A stretch of DNA of 64,000 nt, from the NCBI GenBank assembly GCA_036852015.1, contig JAANDG010000035.1, positions 308,501 to 372,500 of the forward strand. The letters are read 5' to 3'. This DNA is from Pelodera strongyloides. Its lineage: Eukaryota; Nematoda; Chromadorea; Rhabditida; Rhabditidae. The position numbers and the translations under genes were made by a program. The notes under the pieces were generated by a model. It saw only the letters and a program-made list of their open reading frames with translations, searched no databases and was not told where the DNA came from. Positions 10,137-22,400 of the stretch are shown here, one piece after another (position 1 is the first letter of the stretch; each line of letters begins with the position of its first letter).

Positions 10137-10903
10137 GAAGGAGTATGTATTTGATTAGATTATAGATATATGGGAAAAATTTGGATTTAGACAGTCAACC
10201 CCGATTGTCGATTTTATGGTGTTAATCGAATCAGTTTTTCATGCTGAGGAAGATAAAAGCAAACTTAAGCGTCGGTCACTAAAAATAAAAAAGTTATGGC
10301 AAAGTGAAATTTTTTAAATCTGTAGAAAATGGGCGGAACCAAAATTGAAGTAAAATCACGCCAAATTTCGCTATTGGAGCCTCGTACTGTGCAAAGTCAG
10401 AAGAAGGGAATGGGGTTTCCATATATGGCAGATTTTCCTTCCAAGTGTAGGAAAAACTAGCGTATTTTGACACTACACGAGAACGTCTACAGACACGCGA
10501 AAACATTGTCCCGTGGCAAGCAGCCACGGGACAATTTGCAATTGATATTTGGAAGGCAAACGCACGGTTTTTGGCATACATGGAACCCCATTTGGTCAAG
10601 AATATGAAGTTTCATTTGGTCATGATGATAAGTCCGCGCCTGTCGGGGAATCTGAAAGCTATTTTTATACTGGTAAATTAAACATATTAGTGAACTGAAA
10701 CGAGATGGCACGCAAACATAGGATGCATTAGATGAATCAGGTAGAAAAGGCCCGCTGCGCTACTAATGATAGAAGAGTGCAACACACGCGTGTCGAACTG
10801 TCAGCGCCCGCACCCACGCTGCGCGGCTCCTCGCAGTGTGTGTGTGTGTGTGTGTGAGCGCTGCAACTGGTAGAAAAAACGGTACACGAGCTGCCCGAAG
10901 GGC

Positions 10904-10966
10904 AGCGCCCGCACACACACTGCGCGGCGGGGCCGGGCCCCGCCGCGCAGCGTGTGTGCGGGCGCT
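10904..10966. repeat. GC-rich near-perfect palindrome
   Basis: The left arm AGCGCCCGCACACACACTGC and the right arm GCAGCGTGTGTGCGGGCGCT pair with one mismatch seen. The centre is GGCGGGGCCGGGCCCCGCC. It sits inside the foldback element at 10,181-11,418. Confidence 0.8.
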
Positions 10967-11010
10967 ACTAATGATAGAGAAAGTGTGCTGCACATGCGCT
11001 GCCCGAAGGG

Positions 11011-11060
11011 AGCGCCCGCGCGCGCGGCGGGCCCCGCCGCGCAGCGCGTGTGCGGGCGCT
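11011..11060. repeat. Second GC-rich palindrome
   Basis: AGCGCCCGCGCGCGCGGCGG faces CGCCGCGCAGCGCGTGTGCGGGCGCT-type sequence. It is a related copy of the palindrome just upstream, and both follow a CTGCCCGAAGGG motif. Confidence 0.7.
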
Positions 11061-11450
11061 TGCAATGGTCCCAATAATAATACAAGCAATGCCAAAACAA
11101 AAAAAAACACACGAGCGTTTCCATTCCAGACGTGTATTTAAGTAGGCGACTGAATATGTAAATTCGAATATTCTAATATGCATGCGAATATATCAATATT
11201 TCTTGCCATTTGCTTATTTGGACGTGATTTTAATGCAATCCTTGGCCCCGCCCCCTTATTTTTCATTTTCCAGAGCTAAATTTGAACAATTTCACCATAT
11301 CATAACTTTTTTATTTTTAGTGATCGACGCTTAATTTTGCTTTTATCTTCCTCAGCATGAAAAACTGATTCGATTAACACCATAAAATCGACAATCGGGG
11401 TTGACTGTCTAAATCCAACTTTAGCCAAACTGTTATATGTGAGCGGTACC

Positions 11451-11622
11451 TTAAAGCGAAATACCGGCAGGTTTTTTAAACGCATCGCGGACAGCTGAAT
11501 TCTGAGGTATTTATGCTAATTTTCTTGAATTTAGCTCGATTTTTTTATGTTCATCTGCACAAGCTGCATAAGAATGATGGTCTACTTGATGCGTTTCAAA
11601 AACCGGCCGGTATTTCGCTTTA
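11451..11622. repeat. MITE family A
   Basis: Begins TTAAAGCGAAATACCGGCAG and ends AACCGGCCGGTATTTCGCTT plus TAA. It is about 172 bp with an AT-rich core and is a good reference copy of the family. Confidence 0.85.
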
Positions 11623-12218
11623 ATACTGGAGAAGAATCCATATCTATAGACTGAAAGATCACTGAAGTTTTGAAGGATATATAGTTTGTATGAGTTCGAA
11701 AGAAAAGATCTAGTGTTGTAGTTTGTCGGGCTGAATTTGTATTGGTACTTGGCAATAGTCCAATTGATGATTTGCACATGAATATCGAAAATAGTGCCGT
11801 TGGTGTCGGGCAATTGCATTCTCATAGGATGCACCAATCACGTCTGGCCCTGCGTACTGTATCAGTGCTCGGCTGATTGGCCGAAAGCTAAATACCGTAG
11901 ACTGGCCTCGGCGTGCCGCGATCACCTACGTTGCGGCTGAAAATAGACCATTTCTGCAAACATCTATCTGCGATCTAGCAAACTTTGATTGATACTAATG
12001 ATATACTTGAATCGCAGAGTGGAAATTTGCTTCCGCGCTTGCTTGATTGCATGCCTGTGCTCAATTTTCATCGCTTTAAATGCTAGTAATGTGAACGTGA
12101 GCGTGTTTTTTCGTTGTATAGTTAGTGCTATTGCCAACTGAGCATTTTCTGCTACTACCAACTTTTACAATAAAGTACGATATTTATATTTCTCTTTTTT
12201 ATAGAAGAAACAGTGTAG

Positions 12219-12419
12219 CTACAATGGATTTCGTTTGACAATAGCTGGAATCGGACACAACGGGACATGCTCTTTGTTACCGCTTTGAGCCTTTTTCTGC
12301 TCAGCTGGAGTGGGCTGTTCCTCTTTGATTATGGATTGCGACTCATCAATTGTGAGCGGTACGTGCAATTCGCCGATCGAAATGGACTTCAAATACACCC
12401 ATTCCAGGTTAGTTGGCAG
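12219..12419 (-). CDS. Terminal exon of an unrecognised minus-strand gene
   Basis: After an acceptor (aattcttcag), 66 codons read LPTNLEWVYLKSISIGELHV, then PLTIDESQSIIKEEQPTPAE and a basic end stopping at KRNPL and TAG (12,219-12,221). The residue mix and the in-frame acceptor favour a real last exon. Further minus-strand coding may lie on either side: 11,630-11,840 has a protein-like frame (GTIFDIHVQIINWTIAKYQY) but no secure splice sites. The family is not recognised, and upstream exons towards 13 kb were not found. Confidence 0.35.
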   Translation of the reverse strand: MPTNLEWVYLKSISIGELHVPLTIDESQSIIKEEQPTPAEQKKAQSGNKEHVPLCPIPAIVKRNPL

Positions 12420-12536
12420 CTGAAGAATTATATATTTCCATCCCAAATTGAAAGTGTCGCATGATACCTTAGTGGTCTGGTCAGAACCCAGAACAGTTTA
12501 TATGAAGGAGATTTGTTTGTGTTACTCGTAAATGTA

Positions 12537-12810
12537 AGGGCGCGTTCGGGATTGATTTTCCGAAAGGAAACTCGGCCAAATCCTCGTTCGGGATGGACAT
12601 TTTGGAAACGTTCTAATGCTTGGGGAAAACAAAAAATACAGTATGAATTAGCATGGAAAATTTGAAAAATATGCGCGGGAAACGTTTTTCGCAAGCTAAT
12701 TCATACTGTATTTTTTGTTTTCTCAATGCATTGGAACGTTTCCAAAAAGTCCATCCCGAACGAGGATTTGGCGGAGTTTCCTTTCGGAAAATCAATCCCG
12801 AACGCGCCCT
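12537..12810. repeat. Long hairpin element, arms of about 125 bp
   Basis: AGGGCGCGTTCGGGATTGAT on the left is mirrored by ATCAATCCCGAACGCGCCCT on the right. The arms run through CGAACGAGGATTTGGC, AACGTTTCC and AATACAGTATGAATTAGC to a loop near 12,655-12,690. It is a MITE-like foldback with no coding content. Confidence 0.85.
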
Positions 12811-13461
12811 AAATGGTCGTAGATATGTAAATTTGTAATTTCGCCGTGAGTGTCCACGGGATTTTACAGTTTTTGCGCTTATTTTTTACGGATACATATA
12901 AAATCACTCACGAGCCCAACACGCATCTACTCTCACCCTCTGGAAGTAATTTCTAATTTTACATTTTATTTTTATTTTTGATCCCACCCAGTCTTTCTTC
13001 CCAGTAAAAGTTTCTGGTTCCTAATCTTAACTAGACCACATAAACATCAAGTTACTTGCGTACGAAATTTATGCCTTGTCCCTGGTTCTGTGTGTTGCTT
13101 TCTCTCTCCCTGGGCTGATCTGATTGACAGTTGGGTTGCGTTAATTGTAAACAAACCGCGCGGGCTCCACCATATTTCTGTGGAGGTGAAGAGTCACTGG
13201 CTCCTAGAGGAATAAGCGTTGCATTTGTTTTAATAAAATCAAAAACTGTGTTCAAGGGATTTTTGGCTTACGTAGCTTTGCCGAAAAATTTGAGGGAAGG
13301 GCAGATCAGAGCAAATCATTTGGTTGTTGGTAACCATTTCTTAATGTTGTTGATTGGGTCTCCTGACCTTACACCTTATGTTGCTCGAATGTCTGACACC
13401 ATAACATAACACCTTGTGCTTTTGCGCAAGGCGACAGAGCGTATGTGCTAGAACCCGAAAG
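12811..13461. other. Intergenic stretch upstream of the S2P gene
   Basis: No gene is recognised. The 5' region of the site-2 protease transcript should lie here. I see no clear TATA box, and open frames are short and unsupported. Confidence 0.3.
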
Positions 13462-16400
13462 ATGGCGGACTATAAGTTACGTAAGCACATATTTCAGCTT
13501 CGAATGTACACATCCAAGTATGAGCCCCTTATCAACGACGGTGCGGATCATAACGGCGGAGGAATTTCCAAACGCTTGAAGCGAGTTTGGTTCGGCGTTG
13601 GATCGGTTGTAGCACTTGGATGCACGGTACGGTCTTTAACTTGGAGACTTGGACCTGTTTTGATTCGTTGAAAACTTTCCATTTTTGAGGATTTCGAGTT
13701 TTCGAGCTATGCAACTTAAAAAGAATATTGTGTTGGTTTGAGATATGGTGTTCCATATCGTATTGTAAGCATTGACTTAACATAATGTGCTCTTTCATCA
13801 TTGTCCCTAGAGCTAATGTCTGGTATTGGCAGGCGCAGGTCCAGGTATATGTGCTGTAAGCTGTAAGTACGAGACAAGAGTACGCGTTTATGTCTGATCC
13901 AGATCTGATTTAAACAATTGAACACTCATATCTACCTTTTTCCGTCCAAAATGAAACACTGATTTTCAGGCATTTATAACCTATTATTTGACTTCACTCT
14001 TCTTCTCCGACATACATGTTCTGATGGATGTTGTGAGGAAGTTATTTGCGACTACAACTCCAGTGAATGCTCTCCCGCCCGTGCTCGATGCTTCTCATAA
14101 CTTGGATGTTATCGTATGTTTATCAGTTTATCTATATAATATAGTTGTTTATCTATCTATAGTCCAGCTACGAATTTTTTGCTTTTGACTTGTGACCAAA
14201 GCCTTTAGTGTTGCTGAGGTCACGTTGTGTTTTATTTTACACTGCGTTACTTATGATATGAAATGCGTCTTACATAATGTCTTTAGTGAGCTTTGAAACG
14301 CACAGCAACATCTATCTATAGCATCAGCATGTATTATGTATTGTTTGTGAGTATCGTGTCACAGTCACAGTCACATCTACATAATATCATAAATTCATAA
14401 CCATAACGAATACATTTATTGTTAGTAGAATTGAATAATAATTTTTTTCAGAGTTCTCATGAAGAGCCAGTATTTTCTGGCGATGACGCTATTGATCATC
14501 CGGGTGAACAAGGTGAATTTGTATTATTTTCAACATTTAAAAGTTGCATTAATAATAATAATATTTTATTTACAACACGTTAGGGTAATATTTCTTCATA
14601 TTCGTAGTTCCCTGTTCCTTGTCACTATTGGGAAATTGAAATGTCTCTCGTTTCTCGGTGTGTTCATTACGTGACCCTTAGATCATTTGAATCGTAATAA
14701 GAATCGTAATACTAGTTGGATTGGGTTATTCCTTGCAGGCTTAGGACAAAATGGCCTGTCTTTTTTCAATTTTCTCTCTTATCATTTTCGTTTACAATTA
14801 GCGTATTATCTCCAATTGGTATCTTATATTCGGTTATTCTAATTTCTATAAGTCAGTCTTACTAGCAATATTGCATTATAGTCGGAGCGTAGCTCCTTGC
14901 CTTAGATCCTGTTATGTATACAGATACCACACTGTATACAACAGAGCTGAGCACAAGTTCAGTAGACACCTTGTAGATATAGAGTTTATTATACGCAAGG
15001 TAGAGGCAGTATATAGTAGCGACAACTCTCTAGCTGAGCAGTAAATCGAATGAGCTCAAGCCCTAGCTTGAATCTCCATATACTATTAATATGCTAATTC
15101 TCTTATGCTAATAGTATTTAGACAACACGAACTGTTTACCGAAACTAAACAACTATTGTAACTAGGAAGCTGTAATGATACGTTTCAGCCATTACTTATA
15201 GTCATAAGCATTCTTAGGTATCCTAATACCTAACAGATCCTTAGATGACAATAATGTCTAGGTTCCATTTTTCTCATATGCCTAACTGGCTAACCTTAGG
15301 TCACTTCAATTGTTTTAGCTGTTTATTTGTTATTGTTTAGGTCTAACGCCAATCCTTCCCGGTGTGAATATGCCCTGGGAGCATATCCCCATCTTTATGT
15401 TGGTGCTTATCGTGGCCACAGTTCTACATGAGGTGGGTATTTTTTTTGTGTCGTATGGAATGTATGTATGCATAGTCTGGTCTTGTTTGAGCACAAAACA
15501 CAGGGCAGTAGTGAAATTTTGCCCGAAGTACTTCATGTTTATAATTTTGTCAATTGTGAATTTTCGTGATGTTTCATTTGGGTTAGATAGTTTGGCTGTG
15601 TTCTGTAGAGTAGTCCATTCCATGTTTTGTTCTCGGCTCTAGACCTCCCGTATAGACCTGAAGTTCTGGTTCTGTAGGCACTCGCGCCATCATTGCTCAT
15701 CTCACCTATCCTTATCCTTGAATGTCTTTTTTTTTCAAAATGGATGTGACTTAGGACTACTTTCTTTTTGATCGATGGTCGGTTTTCGCTTAGATGTTTA
15801 CTTTTATTAAAGCTAGGATTTGGGTTCTAGGGTAAGGTAATAAGCTAAAGTATTAAACACAATTCGATTATCTAATTCAGCTTGGCCACTCGTGGGCGGC
15901 CAAAAGCGAAAACGTACGGGTGAACGGATTCGGAATCTTTGTGATTGGTGTTTATCCTGGAGCGTTTACGGAAATGGATGATGGAGGACTTAGTAAGTTT
16001 ATTTTAGTTTCTGGTTATTTGTAGTTTGTAGTTATTAATGCTATTCCAAGTGGCGCAGTCCCAGAATGGTCACTTGTGCAATATTTCATGGTTGCGCAAT
16101 ATTTCATGGTTGTTTCGTTAGTGCTAAGCACACCCCACACCCCTTTTGAGTCTTGAGTTCATGGGTTCGTTTTGCATTATTTGGAGAAAATAGTCAGTAG
16201 AAAGCTTTCGAACAAGTAAAAAGTAAGGAAAAGCTGGAGTAATGATTTTATTGTGAAAAAATTGTGTTCGCATCGCAGAATTGACGAATTGACCACCTAT
16301 TCAAAACCACATGTTTCGTTTTCATCTTTAGAGCGATGCTTGACGTGGTCCCGTCTCCGCATCTACACGGGTGGTATCTGGCATAATCTGGTGCTCGCCT

Positions 16401-19400
16401 TTCTTGGATATCTTCTTGTGATCAACACGCCATCACTTATGGCGCCCCTTTTTGTACAAGGACAAGGAGTTACGGTTGATGGTGGGTATTATTGAATACG
16501 TTTTATTGTTTTTTTTTTTAAATTATATTTCTAGTGTTTATAATTTATACGATTTTTGCTGCTTGATTTCTTGGCAGCGTAGTGTCCTAGGGTAGTTTCC
16601 TTGTTAAATTCGAGAGTTGGGCTGGACGTTGGTTATGATCATCGAATTTGTCGTAAATATTAGGTTAAAGGCTACAATACGGAGGCCCGCTTACGCTTAC
16701 TTTTACTTGTTATTATATCTGACATTCAGAGGTATCTTCTCATTCGGGTCTATACGGAGGTTTACTGCCGGGTCAAACTGTCGTACAAATTAATCATTGT
16801 GAGGTGGGTTGCAGGGTACTTTGTTCTCTTTTTATTGTGCTATTTTTTTGCCTATAGTCACGGGCGTATTTTCGGTTTTGATTCAGACTACGGTACTATG
16901 AGTAAAGTTCATAGTTATTTTTTGGGAGTTACGCAGAGCAGGGCTTCCCGTCATGGCTGTGTCCCTATGAAGATATATTCAGCACTAAATTCCCAATGTT
17001 CCCTTGGAACAGAAAAAAGGCATTATATGGAGACCCAGAGAAGCTGATAGAAGTTCGCCTCGAGGTAATTGAGTGGTGGAATATAGTTGTCCCACGGAAG
17101 ATTCGGTTCAGCGTGATTGTATATTAATTGCCTCGGTCTCAGGTATACGATCTGCACTCGTGGTTGCACTGTGTGAAAACGCTTCAACATGAACGAAACG
17201 GTCGGTGCGTGTCACAGGAAACGGTTGAACAAGCCAAAGCTAATAAGGTAAGCACACATAATATAGTACGGAATGTATAACATAGTTTACTGAGTGCACT
17301 GTGTGGATTTTGTATTATTTTGGAGCTATTAAACTGTGTAATGAAATGTATTCTCTTGGTTCCTTAGATTATAGTAAGTACTTGTTCTCGTATGTATAAC
17401 GTAGGTTTACATGCGTGGATTTTGTATTTATTATTATAAGTAACTATTAAACGGCATAATGAAATGAATCATCTTGGTTCCTTGATTACAAGTAATGTGT
17501 TACTTGTTTTATGTACGCATCATGGGCGTTATTATTCTTGCTATTAATTATTATTATTATTAATTTCAGTTTAAAATCTTCGTCACCGAGATTCACTGTT
17601 GTGATGAGACTGTGAACGTGACTGGTGCACATATCTGTTTCGAAACAGGAAAGGTAGAGTGATTTTCTTTAGTTTATTGAAAATTTCTATTTTATCTTTT
17701 TTTGTATTGAAAGTAATAGTGAAAAGTGAGAACTTCCCTTAGTAGGAAATCTAGTGTTGAATACGGGCGTTTGTTAGTATTGTAATAGTATTTACTTTGA
17801 AAAATAATAGTGGGAATTAGCATCAGTCCTTGTTTGATATTTAGGGGTTTAGCTTCTTCTTGTTGGCTGCATCGCTGCATGTCGAATATCGGATATGTAG
17901 CTTCGTAGCTGTTTATCAGTGGATCGCGAAACATTGTGTTTCTTCTTTAGGTCACCCGCACAGAGCATGTTGAAACCAAGGCACCGAGTTTAGCCAAGGC
18001 ACTGAGGATTGGGAAAATTGAGGTATTATTGTTACAACTTTTCCCCTGAGTGAAATTACGTGGGGAATGATTGAGTTTTCTTACGGTATGAAATGGTGCT
18101 GTACTTCAAGTGTTTTACAATGCAAGATCAAATTTATGTTGGTGTGTTCACTTAAGAGTTCGAGTAATAGGCTAATAACTAATTAGTCATTCCTATTATG
18201 CGTTTCCGTACATACACACGTGCCTTCGCATTAATACATATCTAGTTCCAGTATTTGACAATCAGCTCTAGAAAAGAAACAACTGCATACATTTTGATCA
18301 CTAGTCAGGCCAGAGTCAGAAGCATGTTCGTGTTGCGGTAACCAATTACCATGGTTATGTGATCTATACATGCAGTACAATTGCAATGTACAATTACAAT
18401 TTAATAGCAATATTATTATTATTATTATTATTATTCCAGCCTCCGCGCCAAATCCGCCGTGTGGAGGAGCAATTATCCCGTGAATTGAGCTGTCTGAATG
18501 CCCGTTGGGTGACCGAGCAACCGATGTGCAATGAGACAAATCGTTGTCAAGTGGATACGGTAGACAATTAGTAATTACAATTACAGTTTACAGTTCAACT
18601 GTAATTGTACACTTTTTTTGGGCCTGAGATGTTTGGTGTCCTCTCTTACGGTCTTTGTGTTATCTCTAAGTTGTACGATATCACGGTAGAGGATGCAAAT
18701 ATGAAAAGCTATATTGCTGATAGCCGAGTTATATCGATGTTATTCATACTGGCTATCATTTTATTATTATGTCAACTTATACTTTTGTTTCTTTATTCCT
18801 TTGCGCCAGAGCGTGAGTAAGAAAGAGAGAGAGAGAAAGAAATATCATTTTCGAAAAATATTAAAGCTGGGACTGTCCTTCAGGCGTTTATTTTATGCGT
18901 TTGAGTTTGAAGGAAATTTATTTACAAAATTTCAGAATGCGGGAAGTAACCCCACTTGTATATATCCCGCGTTGTACAATGGTTCGCAATTGGTGCGGGT
19001 GGAAGTGGCCGAGTCCAAGAGGGCTGTTCTTTTTGTCGGACGATTAGAAGAGGTACTTTATTCGTTGTTTATTGTTGGCTGTTTTGCGTGTGATGAGTGA
19101 TTTAGTCTAGTTTTTTATATGAATATTGAATATATAGTATAGCAAAACTGAGAACACTGCACAAGCGAAGCTGAAAGAACTGTTGTTCATTGCTCTCCTG
19201 TACTTTCTGTTCTTGATGAAACACTGCCGCTTATGGGATTTCCAAGTATGCTAAAAATTTACCGTATTTTGGAACTACACGACACGAGAATATTTTTAGA
19301 ATTTAGATTAAACATTCATGTTTAGTGCAAAAGTACGGTAGTATTGACATGTAAATATCACATTATTTGCTAAAGGGATTGATTCAAGGTTTTCTCAAAC

Positions 19401-22400
19401 AAAAAATGCTTGTTTTATTCCTTTTGCAACAATATTCCAAACGCAGAATGTCAAATCTCATGGCTAATCATATCGATCATCTGTTTGCGTTTATATGTTC
19501 GTTTTAATTTTCATCCTCGGATGCACATCTTTTGGTGTATCTAGTAAATAAATAAATAAATACGCACGTTAGTTAACGAACAATGCTATGCGCGTCATAA
19601 AATAGAAGTAGAATAATAAGTTAATAACGAAACCAGATGCTAGGTTTAGATTCTTCAGCAAGAATCCCGAATAACAAGCAACCTTTCTAATGCGGACACA
19701 TGGTAAACATCATAAGTAAGCCAAATCATACAATGTAGTAGTCGTGGGACTATCCCAATATATTACACAAGAACACTGTACAAATAAATATCTTTACTAA
19801 AATAACAAACACTGAGAAATTCATGCATATAAGTATTTTACGAAAAGGTTTAAAACATATTAGATTAGATTCAAAATAACTCAAAATAAAAATGAGAGAG
19901 ACAAAAGAGGATTATCCGAGTAAACTCATTACCACCGAATCGATCACCAGTCAATACCAGTGTCTCCTCTCCTCTTGTCCCCCTCTCCCGCGCAAATTGC
20001 GATTTGCGCGCCTTAACTATTACTGTGCAATTGCACTTAATTGCTAACCGGCATCACCGTAAGAGATCAATGATCAAAGACTACCAATTACATTCACCGA
20101 ACATACAGTAACTAAACCTAATTAATAAAACTAGTGAAACATACAAAATGTGCTTTTTAGAATATAAAATAGTGAAACTTGTAGAATAAGTGAAACATTA
20201 AGTTATCTTAACAAATGAATCAAAACATTTCAAAACATTTACATCTTTCCACTATCTACTCTACTCTCCTCCTTCTAGACTCTAAGCTGTCCTCAGCTTC
20301 TTTTCTTCCTTCTTTGCTTTCTTCTCAGGGCACTCAATGGCTACATGGCCGACTTCTTTACAAAAGAAGCACTTCCGACCACTCTTTGTCTTCTTAGGTT
20401 TAGCGTCATCAGAACGGTTCTCCTCTTTATGCTCAGACTTCTCCCGCCGACGTTTCCCAGAAATGAACGGACGGAAAAGTGCATCCTGGCCACGGATAAA
20501 ATCCGCATATAGACGCGCCTTTTCCTCCGATATTTCCTTTGACCTGTCATACCCTGCGGTGAGTTGATCGAGTTCCACACCATAATAGGGGCTTTCACCC
20601 AGGAATGGTTTTCTGAACCTCACATCAACTTTCTTTAACGAGTTCAACAAAGAATACACTTCCTGGAAAACAGAATGCGTACCCTCCTTGAGCCCTGGGA
20701 CTAGCAGAATTGTTATGTGAGCAGGAAGAGCTTTGCGTACAGAGGTAATCTTATCAAATACCTTCTGCCAGCGCATATTTCGGACATCCGACCACCCAAA
20801 TTGCCACACAAGCAGCCGGGCCTGGTCATCCGAGCTCTCTGCCCAACATTCTTCCACTAATGCCAAAGCGTCATTGGTTTGAACGTCGTTCACCGCCGGT
20901 ATGTACCGGTTATAACAGTCTACAAGGAGTCCCCAAGCCTTCTGCATTGCAGGATCGCCAATTCCAATGAGCCTTACCCACTTACCCTACGAAGATCAGT
21001 AGCCATACGCGATAAAGACTGCTCTTTACGCGGACCCTGGTTGGGCTGCTCCTCCCGATTTCCCTCCACTGGTTGTGACTCAAGATCGTCACCAACCCCT
21101 TTCAGATAAGCCTCCAAGGCTTTCTGAATACCAGGGTGCTGACATCTCACCACATCCGCCAGCAGGAAATCTCGGAGCACCTGCCCACCCAAGCAAAGAA
21201 CATCGAATACTGACCTAACAACTTTATCCGTCCAGTTTTGGTTGTCCAATGCCCTGGCGACATCCCGTTCTTCCAACCGTTTCTTCTCCCACACATAAGA
21301 TGATACTTTGAACAACTCCGCCACAGTTTGGAGCGGTATCGACGCCACACTGGGAGACACCTTGACTCCCATACGTTCCGCCACCGCACGCACATATACT
21401 CCATAAAGCGGCGTGTCCGGATGTAGTTCATGGCCAGGTCCAACCACAAATTCTCGCTGTCTGAAATCAATCAAATCAACACGAAGCCTCTCACTTCTCC
21501 TTACTGGTACTGCACTCTCTCGGACTTGTTCTCTCACTCTCAGTTTGGCTTGTCTACCACTCTTACGCTCCAGCATGAACTCTCCCATATCAGTAGGAAC
21601 CTTCCGCACACACTCTAGCTGAACCGCAAACTGTTCCCTCCGGGTGTTTACTAGATCCGCCAAGACAACAGATGTCTTCTGAACCTTTACCACCCGATAA
21701 GGACCCGAGAATTTGTTACTTAGCTTGTGTCCACCGTTCATCTCTAGAAGGATAACCCTATCCCCTACTACGATACTCTCACCAGATTTAGGACGTCGTT
21801 TATCAAAGTGATGTTTCATCTGCTCCGCGGTTTTCAACAAATTTTCCTTCGTTGCTTCATATGCAACCTGAAGGCCCGCTAGCAGTTCCGTCTTATATGT
21901 CTGCACGTCCACCAAATTGGTATTGAGTCTTTTACGGTTTACACCCTTCACCAAGAGATTCGCATCTCTTCCACAAGCTAAGAAAATTGGTGTTTCTCCG
22001 GTTGCTGAGTGCTGAGCGGTATTGTAAGCGTAGAGAGCATAAGGGATCATGGTATCCCATTCTGTCTCTACCGCTACAATCTTCCTTAGGATCTGTTCTA
22101 GAGACCGATTGAACCTCTCAATCATCCCAGTCTCCCTCTTAACATATCCCTTGCTATATTCCCACTGTATATCGAGCTCTTCGCAAGCAGTTTTGACCGT
22201 TTCATTCAGGAATTCACTCCCCTGATCCGAAACAACAACCCGAGGAATTCTACATTCCCTGAGTAGGTAGCCAAACAGAGCGGCTGCCACCACAGACCCT
22301 TCTTTCGTAGGTAATGCTTCCGCATACCCATATTTGGTAAAATAGTCAATCACCGTCAATAGGTACCTGTTCCCGTGTAAAGTAACCTGTCCCATGTCCA

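Larger units (their letters stand above)
10181..11418. repeat. Foldback element with about 200-bp inverted ends
   Basis: TTGGATTTAGACAGTCAACC at 10,181 is matched in inverse by GGTTGACTGTCTAAATCCAA at 11,399-11,418. The match continues inward through GTTAATCGAATCAG, TGAGGAAGATAAAAGC and AAAAATAAAAAAGTTATG to about 10,370 and 11,222. The middle holds GC-rich palindromes. No transposase frame is visible, so it is a non-autonomous foldback or long-TIR element. Confidence 0.8.

Noticed and set aside
10763..11141. Several overlapping long frames on both strands around 10.8-11.1 kb
   Set aside because: They come from stop-poor GC-rich palindromes and a GT repeat, with no splice sites or protein-like composition.
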